64,000 nt of DNA from Haematobia irritans (taxonomy: Eukaryota > Arthropoda > Insecta > Diptera > Muscidae): positions 196,795,700 to 196,859,699 of the forward strand of contig NC_134398.1 of assembly GCF_050003625.1 (NCBI RefSeq), given 5' to 3'. The position numbers were made by a program, and so were the translations under genes. The first letter of the stretch is position 1. Each line of letters starts with the position of its first letter. The notes beneath the pieces were generated by a model. The model was not told where the DNA came from. It did not search any database and saw nothing but the letters and a program-made list of their open reading frames with translations. Shown here in pieces: positions 47,451-58,085 of this stretch.

Positions 47451-47938
47451 TTTGACATAACATAATTTTTGGTACAATTTTCTCCAAATCCAACATTTCC
47501 AAAGTTGATAACAGTCAAAATGCAGGAAATTCGATGTTTCTTCCATATTGTGAAAAAGTCGAAAACTCAATTTTTTTATTCTGATTAGAATCCCTAGAAT
47601 GTGCAGAGAGCCCAGGGATGAGATGCATAAGTCATATAAATTTGAATATGCACATGTACAAGCACATAGTACGTCTGTGGTTACATATGTTCAAATGAGT
47701 TTTTTTTTTGTGTTTCTTCTCTTTGCAAATTGAATCAGCTGAATTGATTTTATGACATCGCTTAGAAATTATGTCAAAATTGTATTTGTAGAAAAAGTTT
47801 GAAACGTTGATTATTGATATTATTAGTATTGTTGATAAATTAAGATATATTATTTAAAATAGCATACATTTCCCCTGCCCCGTCCGACTTTCCTTACTTG
47901 TTTTTTACCTGTTAATGCAAGGCAAACAAATTCATCCT
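47451..47938. other. AT-rich sequence with a composite-repeat tail fragment
   Basis: Mostly unremarkable. At 47868-47902, cccctgccccgtccgacttt then ccttacttg matches the tail type seen at 6010-6050. Confidence 0.4.
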
Positions 47939-48242
47939 ACACCCTCAAAAAAATCGCTTCTTTAACATATGTTCCAAACATATTTCGCAGGAAGCACATA
48001 TATTATTGGATACTGCCGAAATATTAATATGTTTGTTTTATGTGAACATATTATATGTTTGGAAGCATTTTGAGCCCAAAAATAGTATATGCTTGGAAGA
48101 ATTTTTCACAAAGACGATTGTGCTCATTCCCTAACATACTCGTAATTTTCACTTCCACGAATTTTTTTAGTTCTTGGCACCTTTTTCTGTAATACAAATA
48201 ATGTTGAAGAAATTATTCACTTTTATAAATTTTTTAAATTTT

Positions 48243-48330
48243 ACCTTTCGCCTGCACGGAGAATCGAACCGAGGACCATACAGTTTGTAAGCCAACACAC
48301 TATCCACTGGGCTATGTAGCTGTTATAGTC
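48243..48330 (-). mobile_element. tRNA-derived sequence, second family
   Basis: On the minus strand, tagcccagtggatagtgtgt fits an RNA polymerase III A box and cggttcgattctc fits a B box about 36 bases later. The flanking stems do not pair as a tRNA acceptor, so this is a tRNA-derived repeat rather than a tRNA gene. Confidence 0.5.
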
Positions 48331-48429
48331 ACCAGTAGATAATTATCGTTATAAGTTACATTTATATAGCATAGTTTGCAGCGCCCACGAGCTTATGCAA
48401 ACATAACATTATTTAACAGAAACATACAT

Positions 48430-48508
48430 TTGTTTGCCACGTGGAGCAGTGGTTAGCATGTCTGCCTTGCATGCAAAGGGCGTGGGTTCAATCCCTGCTC
48501 CGACCGAA
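48430..48508 (+). mobile_element. SINE head, truncated
   Basis: gccacgtggagcagtggtta, gcatgtctgccttgcatgca and the B box gggttcaatccc match the tRNA-like head of the SINE family. The element stops after gaccgaacac and continues into a T-run, into which the type I repeat is inserted. The body and (cctaa)n tail are absent. Confidence 0.6.
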
Positions 48509-48517
48509 CACTTTTTT

Positions 48518-50767
48518 TATACCCTCCATCATAGGATGGGGGTATATTAACTTTGTCATTCCGTTTGTAACACATCGAAATATTGCTCTAAGACCCCATA
48601 AAGTATATATATTCTGGGTCGTGGTGAAATTCTGAGTCGATCTAAGCATGTCCGTCCGTCCGTCCGTCCGTCCGTCCGTCTGTTGAAATCACGCTAACTT
48701 CCGAACGAAACAAGCTATCGACTTGAAACTTGGCACAAGTAGTTGTAATCGATGTAGGTCGGACGGTATTGAAAATGGGCCATATCGGCCCACTTTTACG
48801 TATAGCCCCCATATAAAGGGACCCTCAGATTTGGCTTGTGGAGCCTCTAACAGAAGCATATTTCATCCGATCCGGCTGAAATTTGGTACATGGTGTTGGT
48901 ATATGGTCTCTAACGACCACGCAAAAATTGGTCCATATCGGTCCATAATTATATATAGCCCCCATATAAACCGATCCCCAGATTTGGCTTGCGGAGCCTC
49001 AAAGAGAAGCAAATTTCATCCTATCCGGCTGAAATTTAGTACATGATGTTGGTATATGGTCTTTAACAACCATGCAAAAATTGGTCGACATCGGTCCATA
49101 ATTATATATAGCCCCCATATAAACCGATCCCCAGATTTGGCTTGCGGAGCCTAAAAGAGAAGCAAATTTCATCCGATCCGCCTGAAATTTGGTACATGAT
49201 GTTGGTATATGGTCTCTAACAACCATGCAAAAATTGGTCCACATCGGTTCATAATTATATATAGCCCCCATATAAACCGATCCCCAGATTTGGTTTGTGG
49301 AGCCTCTAAGAGAAGCATATTTCATCCGATCCGGCTGAAATTTGGTACATGGTGTTGGTATATGGTCTCTAACAACCATGCACAAATTGGTCCATATCGG
49401 TCCTTAATTATATATTGCCCCCATATAAACCGATCCCCAGATTTGGCTTGTGGAGCCTCTAAGAGAAGCATATTTCATCCGATCCGGCTGAAATTTGGTA
49501 CATGGTGTTGGTATATGGTCTCTAACAATCATGCAAAAATTGGTCCACGTCGGTCCATAATTATATATAGCCCCCATATAAACCGATTTCCAGATTTGGC
49601 TTGCGAAGCCTCAAAGAGAAGCAAATTGCATCCGATCCGGCTGAAATTTGGTACATGGTATTGGTATATGGTCTCTAGCAACCGTGCAAAAATTGGTCCA
49701 CATCGGTCCATAATTATATATAGCGCACATATAAACCGATCCCCAGATTTTGGTTGCGGAGCCTCTAAGAGAAGCATATTTCATCCGATCCGGCTCAAAT
49801 TTGGTACATGGTATTGGTATATGGTCTCTAGCAACCGTTCAAAAATTGGTCCATATCGGTCCATAATTATATATAGCCCCCATATAAAACGTTCTCCAGA
49901 TTTGACCTCCGGAGCCTCTTGGAGGAGCAAAATTCATCCGATCCGGTTCGAATTAGGAACGTGGTGTTAGTATATGGTCGCTAACAACCATACCAAAATT
50001 GGTCCAATCACACAAAAATTGGTCCATATCGGTTCATAATCATGGTTGCCACTAGAGCCAAAAATAATCTACCAAAATTTTATTTCTATAGAAAATTTTG
50101 TCAAAATTTTATTTCTAGAGAAAATTTTGTTAAAATTTTATTCGGTTCATAATAAAATTTTCATCATTGTCAAAATTTTATTTCTATAGAAAATTTTGTT
50201 CAAAAGTTTATTTATATAGAAAATGTTGTTAAAATTTTATTTCTGTAGACATTTTTGTCAACATTTTGTTTCTATAGAAAATCGAGCCAAAAATAATCTA
50301 CCAAGATTTTATTTCTATAGAAAATTTTGTCAAAAGTTTATTTCTATAAAAAATTTTGTTAAAATTTTATTTCTGTAGACATTTTTGTGAAAATTTTCTT
50401 TCTATAGAAAATTTTGTGAAAATTTTTATTTCTATAGAAAAGTTTGTGAAAATTTTATTTCTATAGAAAATTTTGTTAAAATTTTATTTCTGTAGAAAAT
50501 TTTGTCAAAATTGTATGTCTACTTTGTCAAACTGAATTATATACGTATTGGATCGATCTTTTTTGATTTAATATATACCACGTATGGACTTACATACAAT
50601 TTAGAAGATGGTGTTAGGAGGTTTTAAGATACCTTGCCATCGGCAAGCGTTACCGCAACTTAAGTAATTCGATTGTGGGTGGCAGTGTTTAGAAGAAGTT
50701 TCTACGCAATCCATGATGGAGGGTACATAAGCTTCGGCCTGGCCGAACTTACAGCCGTATATACTTG
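48518..50767 (+). repeat. Type I composite repeat, copy D, complete and best preserved
   Basis: The head hairpin tataccctccatcataggat...gggtata is at 48518-48546, and a ccgt run follows at 48653-48680. The body is eight units with 153-bp spacing (a shared gcccccatat motif recurs at 48958, 49111, 49264, 49417 and 49570). The 29-bp minisatellite follows at about 50065-50515. The tail has ataccacgtatggac, ccttgccatcggcaagcg, tttctacgcaatccatgatg, ttcggcctggccgaa and gtatatacttg. It is flanked by T-runs on both sides. It has no transposase or helicase frame, so it is non-autonomous if mobile. Confidence 0.85.
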
Positions 50768-51855
50768 TTTTTTTTTTTTTTAATTTACACATTTATATTT
50801 ATACTATATTAAGTTTTTATAATAAAACTTCGAAATTAAAAATTAAATTAAAATTATTAAAGATTTATAGTCAGTAACAGTGCTTGATATAAACGAAATT
50901 GACTGATTTTTGGATAAAATATTATTTTTTATTGCAAAAATAACAATTTTGTAACAAAAAACCGTTTTTGTTTTTCTTTAATAATTCATTTTAAAGAAAA
51001 AGACTTTTTAAATTGTTTTAGCTGCAAAACTCGAACTTAATGCCCGCTTTTATATTTGAAGGTGTCCGTCAACTCCTCGTGGACTACTTATTAATAAAGA
51101 GGAGCTAAACTTTGTTTTTATACATTTTACTGTGTAATTTTTCACTATTTCCTCCTTATTTTATTTTACTGTCCCAACTCTAAAAAGAGTATAGTGCCCT
51201 TTCGTTATTTTTACGAAGACTCCTGATTTCTTTTAACGAACCAAGAAAAAAATTGTGCCCATAATGCCAAAATGATAAACAACACACATGTCCACACATA
51301 CATAAAATACTGCTCTCAAGGCGAACACATATGTTGTTTGTTTTTCAAATGTATATTCTCTTGGTTCCGAATATCTATTCTCTTTATTCAAATTAAATAA
51401 TATTTAGACTTAAGCATATCAAATGTTTGGCCTTATCATAAAACAGTTTTCCGAAACAACATACAAGCGGTTTCACAGAAATTGTTCTCTTTTGATTCTT
51501 TCGCTGTGTTATGTTGATATCTTTCGTCAACTCTCCCGGTTTCCATTTCTATTTCTTTCTCTATACTCTCTCTCTCTCTCTCTCTGTCGCTCTCTGAATG
51601 AAATATCACAACATATATATGTTTACTCGAAATTTGTAAATTTATATATGTTTACATTCACACATATTATTTTTATGAAACATTCATGCCCCAAACATAA
51701 TATATTCTAACATATTAACATATGTGTCCCAAACATTTAGTGTTAGTTTAGGAACATTACATGTTTGCCCTTAAATATATTGTGATTAAAAGTTGTGCCC
51801 GAAACACATTTTGTTTATATCGGAGCATATGAAAAACATATTTTTCTAACAGTGT
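50768..51855. other. AT-rich sequence with a TC microsatellite
   Basis: No gene is recognised. A (tc)n run lies at about 51567-51590. From 51290 onward acatatgtt and catatgttt motifs are frequent, as at 47950-48080. Confidence 0.45.
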
Positions 51856-51879
51856 ATAAACTCAAATTCATCCTATACT

Positions 51880-52025
51880 ATCAAAATTGTTATCATTAAA
51901 AGCAAAGTTAATTATCCAGCTCGTCATAGATTAAATTAAGTTAGAAATATTTTTCTAGTTTTTTTTTAATCCCATATCCTATAGAAAAACATATTACTGT
52001 TTAATCAAGTGTTGATAATATTTAT
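51880..52025. repeat. Segment duplicated at 55670-55800
   Basis: gttaattatccagctcgtca, tagattaaattaagttagaa and cattactgtttaatcaagtg-like sequence recur at 55670-55800 with minor changes. No known element boundary is evident. Confidence 0.65.
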
Positions 52026-52754
52026 TATGTATGTAATCCTATATCATTTTTTACATGTTCCGCGAAAATTCAACTGAGTTCTAACTTTTTTTGGCATGGT
52101 TCTGACCATACATCACAAAATGATTTTTTGTTTTGTTATTTTCAACTTTATTCGATTTATTTTAATTTAAGTTTAGTTGGAAATAGTAAAAAAACAAACA
52201 CACACACAAAAGCACCAAATCTGAGTTAGCATATGCAAAAAAAAAAAAAAATCATGACTTAAAGTTGAACTGATGATGGTGGATGGTGGTCGCTGTTGGC
52301 TGAAACATGAATTCTATGCACAAAATGCAATTATGCATACATGCTAGCATTCATTTCGCCTCGCTTTTTTAGAGTTCAAAACATAAATAGATGCTAAAAA
52401 TCCCAGTCACGTTTAAATAAAATTAATTACTTACAACGTTATCGCACAACTATCGCTAACAAAGTGCATTTTATAAATTGCACGTATAAGTTTGGGACAT
52501 GATAAAGTCCTGCAGAGCCCATTCCTATGGCATTTCCGCCGGCCATTCATCCGAGCCACATTTGCTATACGAATTTCACTTGATCATGAATGGACTAGAT
52601 GGTTGGTGATGGCGAAAGGCCAAGGCTATGCCGATACCAAAGCAATTGCCACAAGTGTCATATCTATAGCGAATGCCGGTATATTTTAACTCATAGATGG
52701 ATAAGGCTATATTGGCTATTACAGATATGGGGCGAGAGGAAAGATATGATCTAA
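52026..52754. other. Low-repeat sequence, unassigned frame
   Basis: A plus-strand frame of 65 codons (52492-52689) lies in a patch that is less AT-rich than its surroundings. I recognise no domain, and stops interrupt the other frames. It could be an old exon or element fragment, but nothing in the sequence decides this. Confidence 0.25.
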
Positions 52755-52830
52755 GGTTAGGTTTAAATGACAGCCAGCATTATATCAAACTCACTTAGAC
52801 TTAGACTCAGTCCATTGTGATATATTCCCT
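52755..52830 (-). mobile_element. SINE 3' end, diverged
   Basis: aaggttaggtttaaatgaca, then gccagcattatatcaaactc and cttagactcagtccattgtg match the minus-strand 3' end of the SINE family with several changes. Confidence 0.6.
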
Positions 52831-52929
52831 TTCCTCCGCGGGTACCCAGTGACATACCAACCGATTCTAGACCTCCTAAGATATATAAGCTTGCTCCTGG
52901 AATTAGGAACTAGCCTCGTTAACTCATAA

Positions 52930-53480
52930 AGTTAGCAATTCTCTTGTATATTCCTGTGGCCATGCATCCATTTTCGATGAATATTTTACTGCCATATCAG
53001 TTAGAGGTTTTCGGCAGTCTATGGCCGTTTTGGAGTATAGGGACACAGAGTCGAAGTTTCTTTTGCGGTTTGCCTGTCTAAGAATATATTTCTATCAACA
53101 TTTGTTGGAACAATAATTCTCAGCCTATTTGTCAATTCATTAATTTTAGCCTGACAATACAATTTTCTTAAGTATACTCTAAAGCCCACTTGCCCATTCA
53201 ATTTAGAACCATCGGTATGGGGATCTATAAAAGTTTTCTTTTTTAGGACCTGTGGGAATTCGAATTTTTTGTAATAAAGGGATTTTACTAGAGTGCGATT
53301 CACCGCTGTTCGCACCTCTGGTATTCTTTTAAGAACTCAAATGTGACTTTGCAAGTCAATCATCCCGATAGCTCTTTGTTGAATATATAAATGCGATTTA
53401 AAATGACAATTTTTACCCTGACTGCTAATTCTACATCATCTGGCAATACCACCACTTGTATTCTTTCTTTTTCTAAGAAA
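52930..53480 (-). pseudogene. Non-LTR retrotransposon RNase H domain remnant
   Basis: On the minus strand a frame of 98 codons (53019-53315) contains EVRTAVNRTLVKSL-like residues upstream and the motif HTDGSKLNGQVGFRVY. This corresponds to the first catalytic aspartate region of the RNase H domain in several non-LTR retrotransposons. Downstream in another frame are NIFLDRQTA, the equivalent of a second conserved D-S-Q-A segment, and KTAIDCRKPLTDMAVKY, a conserved spacer in such proteins. Upstream (53316-53480) further frame-shifted residues fit the linker after the reverse transcriptase. Frameshifts and stops make it inactive. Only the C-terminal part of a normal pol protein remains. The assignment rests on motifs alone. 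Confidence 0.5.
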
Positions 53481-53639
53481 ACCAGAAGGTTGTTTTACAG
53501 CAACATTACAAAGAATATGTGATAGAACCACGGTAACAGTTACCACAGCTGGTAGAATTCTACCAAAAATATTAGATTGCAAGAATTCTTGATATTTTGG
53601 TAGATTTTATAAAATATTCTTCTCTAAATGATAGGGTTT

Positions 53640-55020
53640 TTTTTTAATTTTTTATAGGAATAAAATTTTGACAATAGTTTCTAGAGAAATAAAATTTGGA
53701 GAAATTTTCTTTAGAAATAAAATTTGGACAAAATTTTCTATCGAAATAAAATTTGCACACAATTTTTTCTAGGAATAAAATTATTTTGAAAATGTTTGTT
53801 TTTTTGAAAAATTTTTATTGCCTATAGACAACATTCTATGGATTAAAATACAATTGTGACAACATTTTCTATAAAAATAACATTTTGACAAAATCTTTTA
53901 TAGAAAAAAAATTTCAAGTAATTTCCTATAGAAATAAAATTTTGACAAAATTTTCTATAGAAATACAATTTCGACAAAATTTAATATATAAATAAATTTT
54001 TGGCAAAATTCTTTCAAGAAATAAACATTTGACAAAATTTTCTATAGAAATAAAATTTTGACAAAATTTTCTATAGAAATAAAACATTGGCAAAATTTTC
54101 TATATAAATTAATTTTGACAAAATGTTATATAGAAATGATATTTTCTATAGAAATAAAATTTGGACAAAATTTCCTTTAGAACTAAATTTTGACAAAATA
54201 TACTATACAACTAAATTTGGACCAAATTTTCTATAGAGATAAAATTTTGCCAAAATTTTCTATGGAAATCAAATGTTGAGAAGATTTTCTATGGAAATAT
54301 TTTTTTTAAAAAAATTTTATGGAAACAAAATTTTCTATAGAACTAAATTTGGACAACATTTTCTATAGAACTAAATTTGGACAACAATTTCAATAGAAAT
54401 AAAATTTTGACAAAATTTTCTATAGAAATAAAATTTCGACAAAATTTAATATAGAAATAAAATTTTGGCAAAATTCCTTCTAGAAATAAACATTCGACAA
54501 AATTTTCTATAGAAATACAATTTTGACAAAATTTTCTATAGAAATAAAACATTGGCAAAATTTTCTATAGAAATAAAATTTCGACAAAATTTTCTATAGA
54601 AATAAAACATTGGCAAAATTTTCTATATAAATAAATTTTGACAAAATGTTATATAGAAATGATATTTTCTATAGAAATAAAATTTGGACAAAATTTCCTT
54701 TAGAACTAAATTTTGACAAAATATACTATACAACTAAATTTGGACCAAATTTTCTATAGAGATAAAATTTTGCCAAAATTTTCTATGGAAATCAAATGTT
54801 GAGAAGATTTTCTATGGAAATAATTTTTTTAAAAAAATTTTATGGAAACAAAATTTTCAATAGAACTAAATTTGGACAACATTTTCTATAGAACTACATT
54901 TGGACAACAATTTCAATAGAAATAAAATTTTGACAAAATTTTCTACCGAAGTGAAATTTTGACAACATTTTCTACAGAAAAACAATTTTGAAAAAATTTT
55001 ATATAGGAATAAAATTTTGA
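53640..55020. repeat. 29-bp minisatellite with a ~520-bp higher-order duplication
   Basis: Diverged 29-bp units in the aaattttgacaaaattttct orientation. A block containing gttatatagaaatgatattt, tatactatacaactaaattt and caaatgttgagaagattttc occurs at about 54060-54400 and again at about 54585-54925 (offset 523 bp). The preceding block shows a related repeat. Confidence 0.9.
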
Positions 55021-55022
55021 GA

Positions 55023-55530
55023 AAATGTTCGTTTTGTTTTGTTATTGTTGGTTTTGTTCTTTAATCATTGTTGTTGTGTTTGATTTCAGCTTAAAACCAT
55101 GCATTGACTAAACTACAAGTATAGCTTAACCGACAGAGGAAATGAATATTTGGGCAAAGACCAATAGACTGCAAGATGGTTGGATGGACGCACGTTTCGT
55201 AATTACCACATTCCTCATCAGCATCCTCTACTTGCAGCAAAACTATCAACCAATTGTCAGAATAAATTCAGGCAGTTCATTAAACCCAACAATGAACCAC
55301 ACTTGAACCTTCCGAAAAAAAGTTTTACATGATAGCCGGCTTATGCCGAAATAAATTCGTACAAACATATCTCTATCAACTAATTATCAAAATAATTTCA
55401 GGCAGTTCATTAAACCCAACAATGAACCTTCCGAAAAAAGGTTTGACATGGTAGCCGGCTCTCTTGGTTAAGCTACACTTGTAGTTTAGTCAATGCATGG
55501 TTTTAAGCTGAAATCAAAAACAACAACGGA
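55023..55530. mobile_element. 39-bp inverted-repeat element, opposite orientation
   Basis: Inverted repeats at 55082-55120 and 55477-55515 are perfect complements starting gatttcagcttaaaaccatg. Outside lie ttgttattgttgg and caacaacgg-rich stretches. The interior includes agactgcaagatggttggat, 'catcagcatcctctacttgc' and a partial internal duplication (aggcagttcattaaacccaa at 55271 and 55400). It matches 17572-17990 in reverse. No coding frame was found. Confidence 0.75.
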
Positions 55531-56297
55531 ATAAAATTTTGATAAAATTTTCTACAGAAATAAAAATTTGACAAAATTTTCTATAGGAATAAAATTGTGA
55601 CAAAGTTTTCTAAGAAATAAATTATATAGATATGATATTTTGAAAAATTTTATAGAGAAATAAAATTTTGACATCAAAATTAAAAAAAAGAAAAGTTAAT
55701 TATCTAGCTCGTCATAGATTAAATTAGGTTAGAAATATTTTTCCAGTTTTTTGTTTTTTATTTAACATATGAAAAAACATATTACTGTTTAATCAAGTGT
55801 TGATTATAATTATAATAGAGGGAGAGAGAGAGAGAGAGAGAGAGAAATAAATAAATAGAGAAATAAAATATTGACAAATTTTTCTACCAAAATAAAATTT
55901 TCAAAAAATTTTATAGAAAAAAATTTTGACTAAATTTTCTATAGAAGTAATATTTTGAAAAAATTTTCTATGGAAATAAAACATTGGCAAAATTTTCTAT
56001 ATAAGTAAAATATTGACACAATTTTCTATTGATATACAATTTTCAAAAAAATTTCTATAAATTCAATATCTTTATAAATTTGAATTTTTAATTGGATAGA
56101 TTATAATATTGCAGATTCTGAAATAAAATAAAGACTAACCACAAAAATTTTATTAAAAACTTCAAAATAAAATTTTTTATTTTTTGTAGATTGGTAACAT
56201 TTTCTTAAATTTTTAGTATGTCATTTTTGGCAACCGTGGATAGAACTCCTCCTTTACGAGTGCCTTTGTTAACATAGCTTTGAATTTTTGCTTCTCC
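55531..56297. repeat. Minisatellite and the left copy of a ~480-bp direct repeat
   Basis: 55531-55670 is minisatellite. 55670-55800 duplicates 51880-52025. From 55817 (gagaga run, aaataaataaatagag) to 56297 (ggataga, actcctcctttacgagtgcc, ttgcttctcct) the sequence repeats at 57583-58085 on the other side of the DD37E element. Confidence 0.75.
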
Positions 56298-56299
56298 TA

Positions 56300-57577
56300 A
56301 AGGGTGGTACGGTCAAAATTTGGTCAAGGGAAAACGCATGTAAATCGGTGAAATCGTTTATTTAAAAAATCAAATTAAATTTCTTTTTCAAGTTCAATTA
56401 GTATAAAATTCAGGAAAAATATTCAGTTAGGCTTTCGCTTTTCCAAATCCGAATTGCCGGGCCTCACGCTTGACACCTGCCATCAGATTTTGTACAGCCA
56501 CCTTGTCCACCTTCTTCGCCGCAGAAAGCCAGTTTGCCTTGAACTGCTGCTTGTCCTTAGCAGTTTTTTTGGTCTTCTTTAGGTTCCGCTTGACAATAGC
56601 TCAGTATTTCTCAATTGGGCGGAGCTCTGGCGTGTTGGGAGGGTTCTTGTCCTTGGGAACCACCTGCACGTTGTTGGCGGCGTACCACTCCATGGCCTTT
56701 TTACCGTAATGGCAAGATGCCAAATCCGGCCACAACAGTACGGAACAAACGTGTTTCTTCAGGAAAGGCAGCAGACGTTTATTCAAAAACTCTTTCACGT
56801 AAATTTCGTGGTTGACAGTCCCGGAAGCTATGAAAATGCTGCTTTTCAAACCACAGGTACAGATGGCTTGCCAAACCAGATATTTCTTTGCGAACTTTGA
56901 CAGTTTTATGTGCTTGAAAATATCTGCTACCTTTCCCCTTCCTTTTGCCTTTGCTTGTAGTCGGCTTTGACGTAGGTTTCGTCGTCCATTACCACGCAGT
57001 CAAACTTCGTCAGCATCGTCGTGTACAGCCTCCGGGATCGCGCTTTGGCCGTCGTATTTTGTTTATCATCGCGATTTGGAGTCACTACCTTCTTGTAAGT
57101 CGATAGTCCGGCTCGTTTTTTTGGCTCGATGCACGGTTGTAGACGATACACCCAGCTTATTTGCGGCATCTCGGAGAGAGAGGTTAGGGTTTCGCTTGAA
57201 ACTACCGGCAACTCTCTTTGTCGTCTCAGCGGCTTCCGGTTTTCGATTTCCCCCCGATCCAGACTTCCTGGCTGTCGACAAACGTTCCCCAAACACTTTA
57301 ATTACATTTGTAACGGTTGATTTGCAACTTTTAGCGATTTTGCCAGCTTTGCGTGCGAGTAGCTCGGATTTTCGCGATGCGCGAGCAAAATTTTGATACG
57401 CTGCTCTTCTTGCTTGGACGGCATTTTGACAACTGAAGAGTGAATTCCAAAATCAAAATAGGAGCAACATTCTACACACACACACCTTCAAAATGAGGGG
57501 TGTTCAGGTTTTTAAAATCCAAAATTGAAAGAAATAGGTCAAGTTTATATTAACCAAATTTTGACCGTATCACCCTT
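56300..57577 (-). mobile_element. Tc1/mariner DD37E element, near complete but broken
   Basis: Terminal inverted repeats: the left begins AAGGGTGGTACGGTCAAAAT and the right, read inward, AAGGGTGATACGGTCAAAAT. TA dinucleotides flank the element (56298-56299 and 57578-57579). Length is 1278 bp, normal for this group. One transposase relic spans most of the element on the minus strand. Confidence 0.9.
56427..57424 (-). pseudogene. DD37E Tc1/mariner transposase, frameshifted
   Basis: Cut-and-paste transposase relic. The start at 57424 opens MPSKQEEQRIKILLA. A frameshift follows within the first DNA-binding domain; the frame at 57066-57296 continues with NLSLRDAANKLGVSSTTVHR, a helix-turn-helix. 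Another shift leads to KFDCVVMDDETYVKADY, which holds the first catalytic aspartate. A further shift leads to 56601-56849, with VNHEIYVKEFLNKRLLPF and WPDLASCHYG (second aspartate), then PNTPELRPIEKY (glutamate). There are 37 residues between the latter two, hence DD37E. An in-frame stop at 56601-56603 replaces the tryptophan expected after IEKY. The C-terminus reads QFGFGKAKA and stops at 56427. About 332 codons match the usual family size of 330-350. It has at least three frameshifts and a nonsense codon. The best-known relatives are the mosquito ITmD37E elements. Confidence 0.88.
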
Positions 57578-57582
57578 TATTA

Positions 57583-58085
57583 TAGAGAGAGAGAAATAAA
57601 TAAATAAACAAATAGAGATATAAAATTTTGACAAAATTTTGTACCAAAATGAAATTTTCAAAAAATTTCATAGAAATAAAATTTTGACAAAATTTTCGAT
57701 ATAAATAATATTTTGAAAAAGTTTTCTATAGAAATAAAACAGTGGCAACATTTTCTATATAAATAAAATTATGACACAATTTTCTATTGATATACAATTT
57801 TCAAAAAATTTTCTATAAATTCAATATCTTTATAAATTTGAATTTTTAATAGGATGGTTATAATGGATATAATATAATATTGCAGATTGTGAAATAAACT
57901 TCTGAAAAAAAAATAAATACTAACCACAAATATTTTATCAAAAACTTCAAAATACAATTTTTTTTAGTTTTTGTAGATTGAAAACATTTTCTTAAATTTT
58001 TGGTAAGTCATTTTTGGCAACCGTGGATAGAACTCCTCCTTTACGAGTGCCTCTGTTAACATACCTTTGAATTTTCTTCTCCTTG
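57583..58085. repeat. Right copy of the ~480-bp direct repeat
   Basis: It starts with agagagagagaaataaataa and passes through the same minisatellite variants and the unique stretch tgcagattgtgaaataaact. The end, ggcaaccgtggatagaactc and actcctcctttacgagtgcc, matches the left copy. After 58085 the sequence continues (gagtggctggaatagatc) beyond the point where the left copy is cut by the DD37E element. Confidence 0.85.

Larger units (their letters stand above)
47939..51855. mobile_element. Possible inverted-ended AT-rich element hosting nested insertions
   Basis: The left part has acaccctcaaaaaaatcgc, catatgttccaaacatattt and many atatgtttgg motifs. The right part has the same motif set in the opposite sense (aacatatgtgtcccaaacat) and ends in atttttctaacagtgt. 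Ends are imperfectly inverted. The direct repeat caaattcatccta lies outside each end (47927-47939 and 51863-51875). A SINE head and a complete type I repeat sit inside. Identification as one element is an inference. Confidence 0.4.

Noticed and set aside
48243..48510. True tRNA genes
   Set aside because: A and B boxes are present but acceptor and T stems do not pair properly, and the sequences continue into repeat bodies. They are tRNA-derived repeats.
49209..49970. 253-codon frame in type I copy D
   Set aside because: Same repeat artefact, with the opposite strand also open.
52492..52689. Possible exon of a host gene
   Set aside because: No domain, no convincing splice context, and other frames are closed. 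It is left as unassigned.
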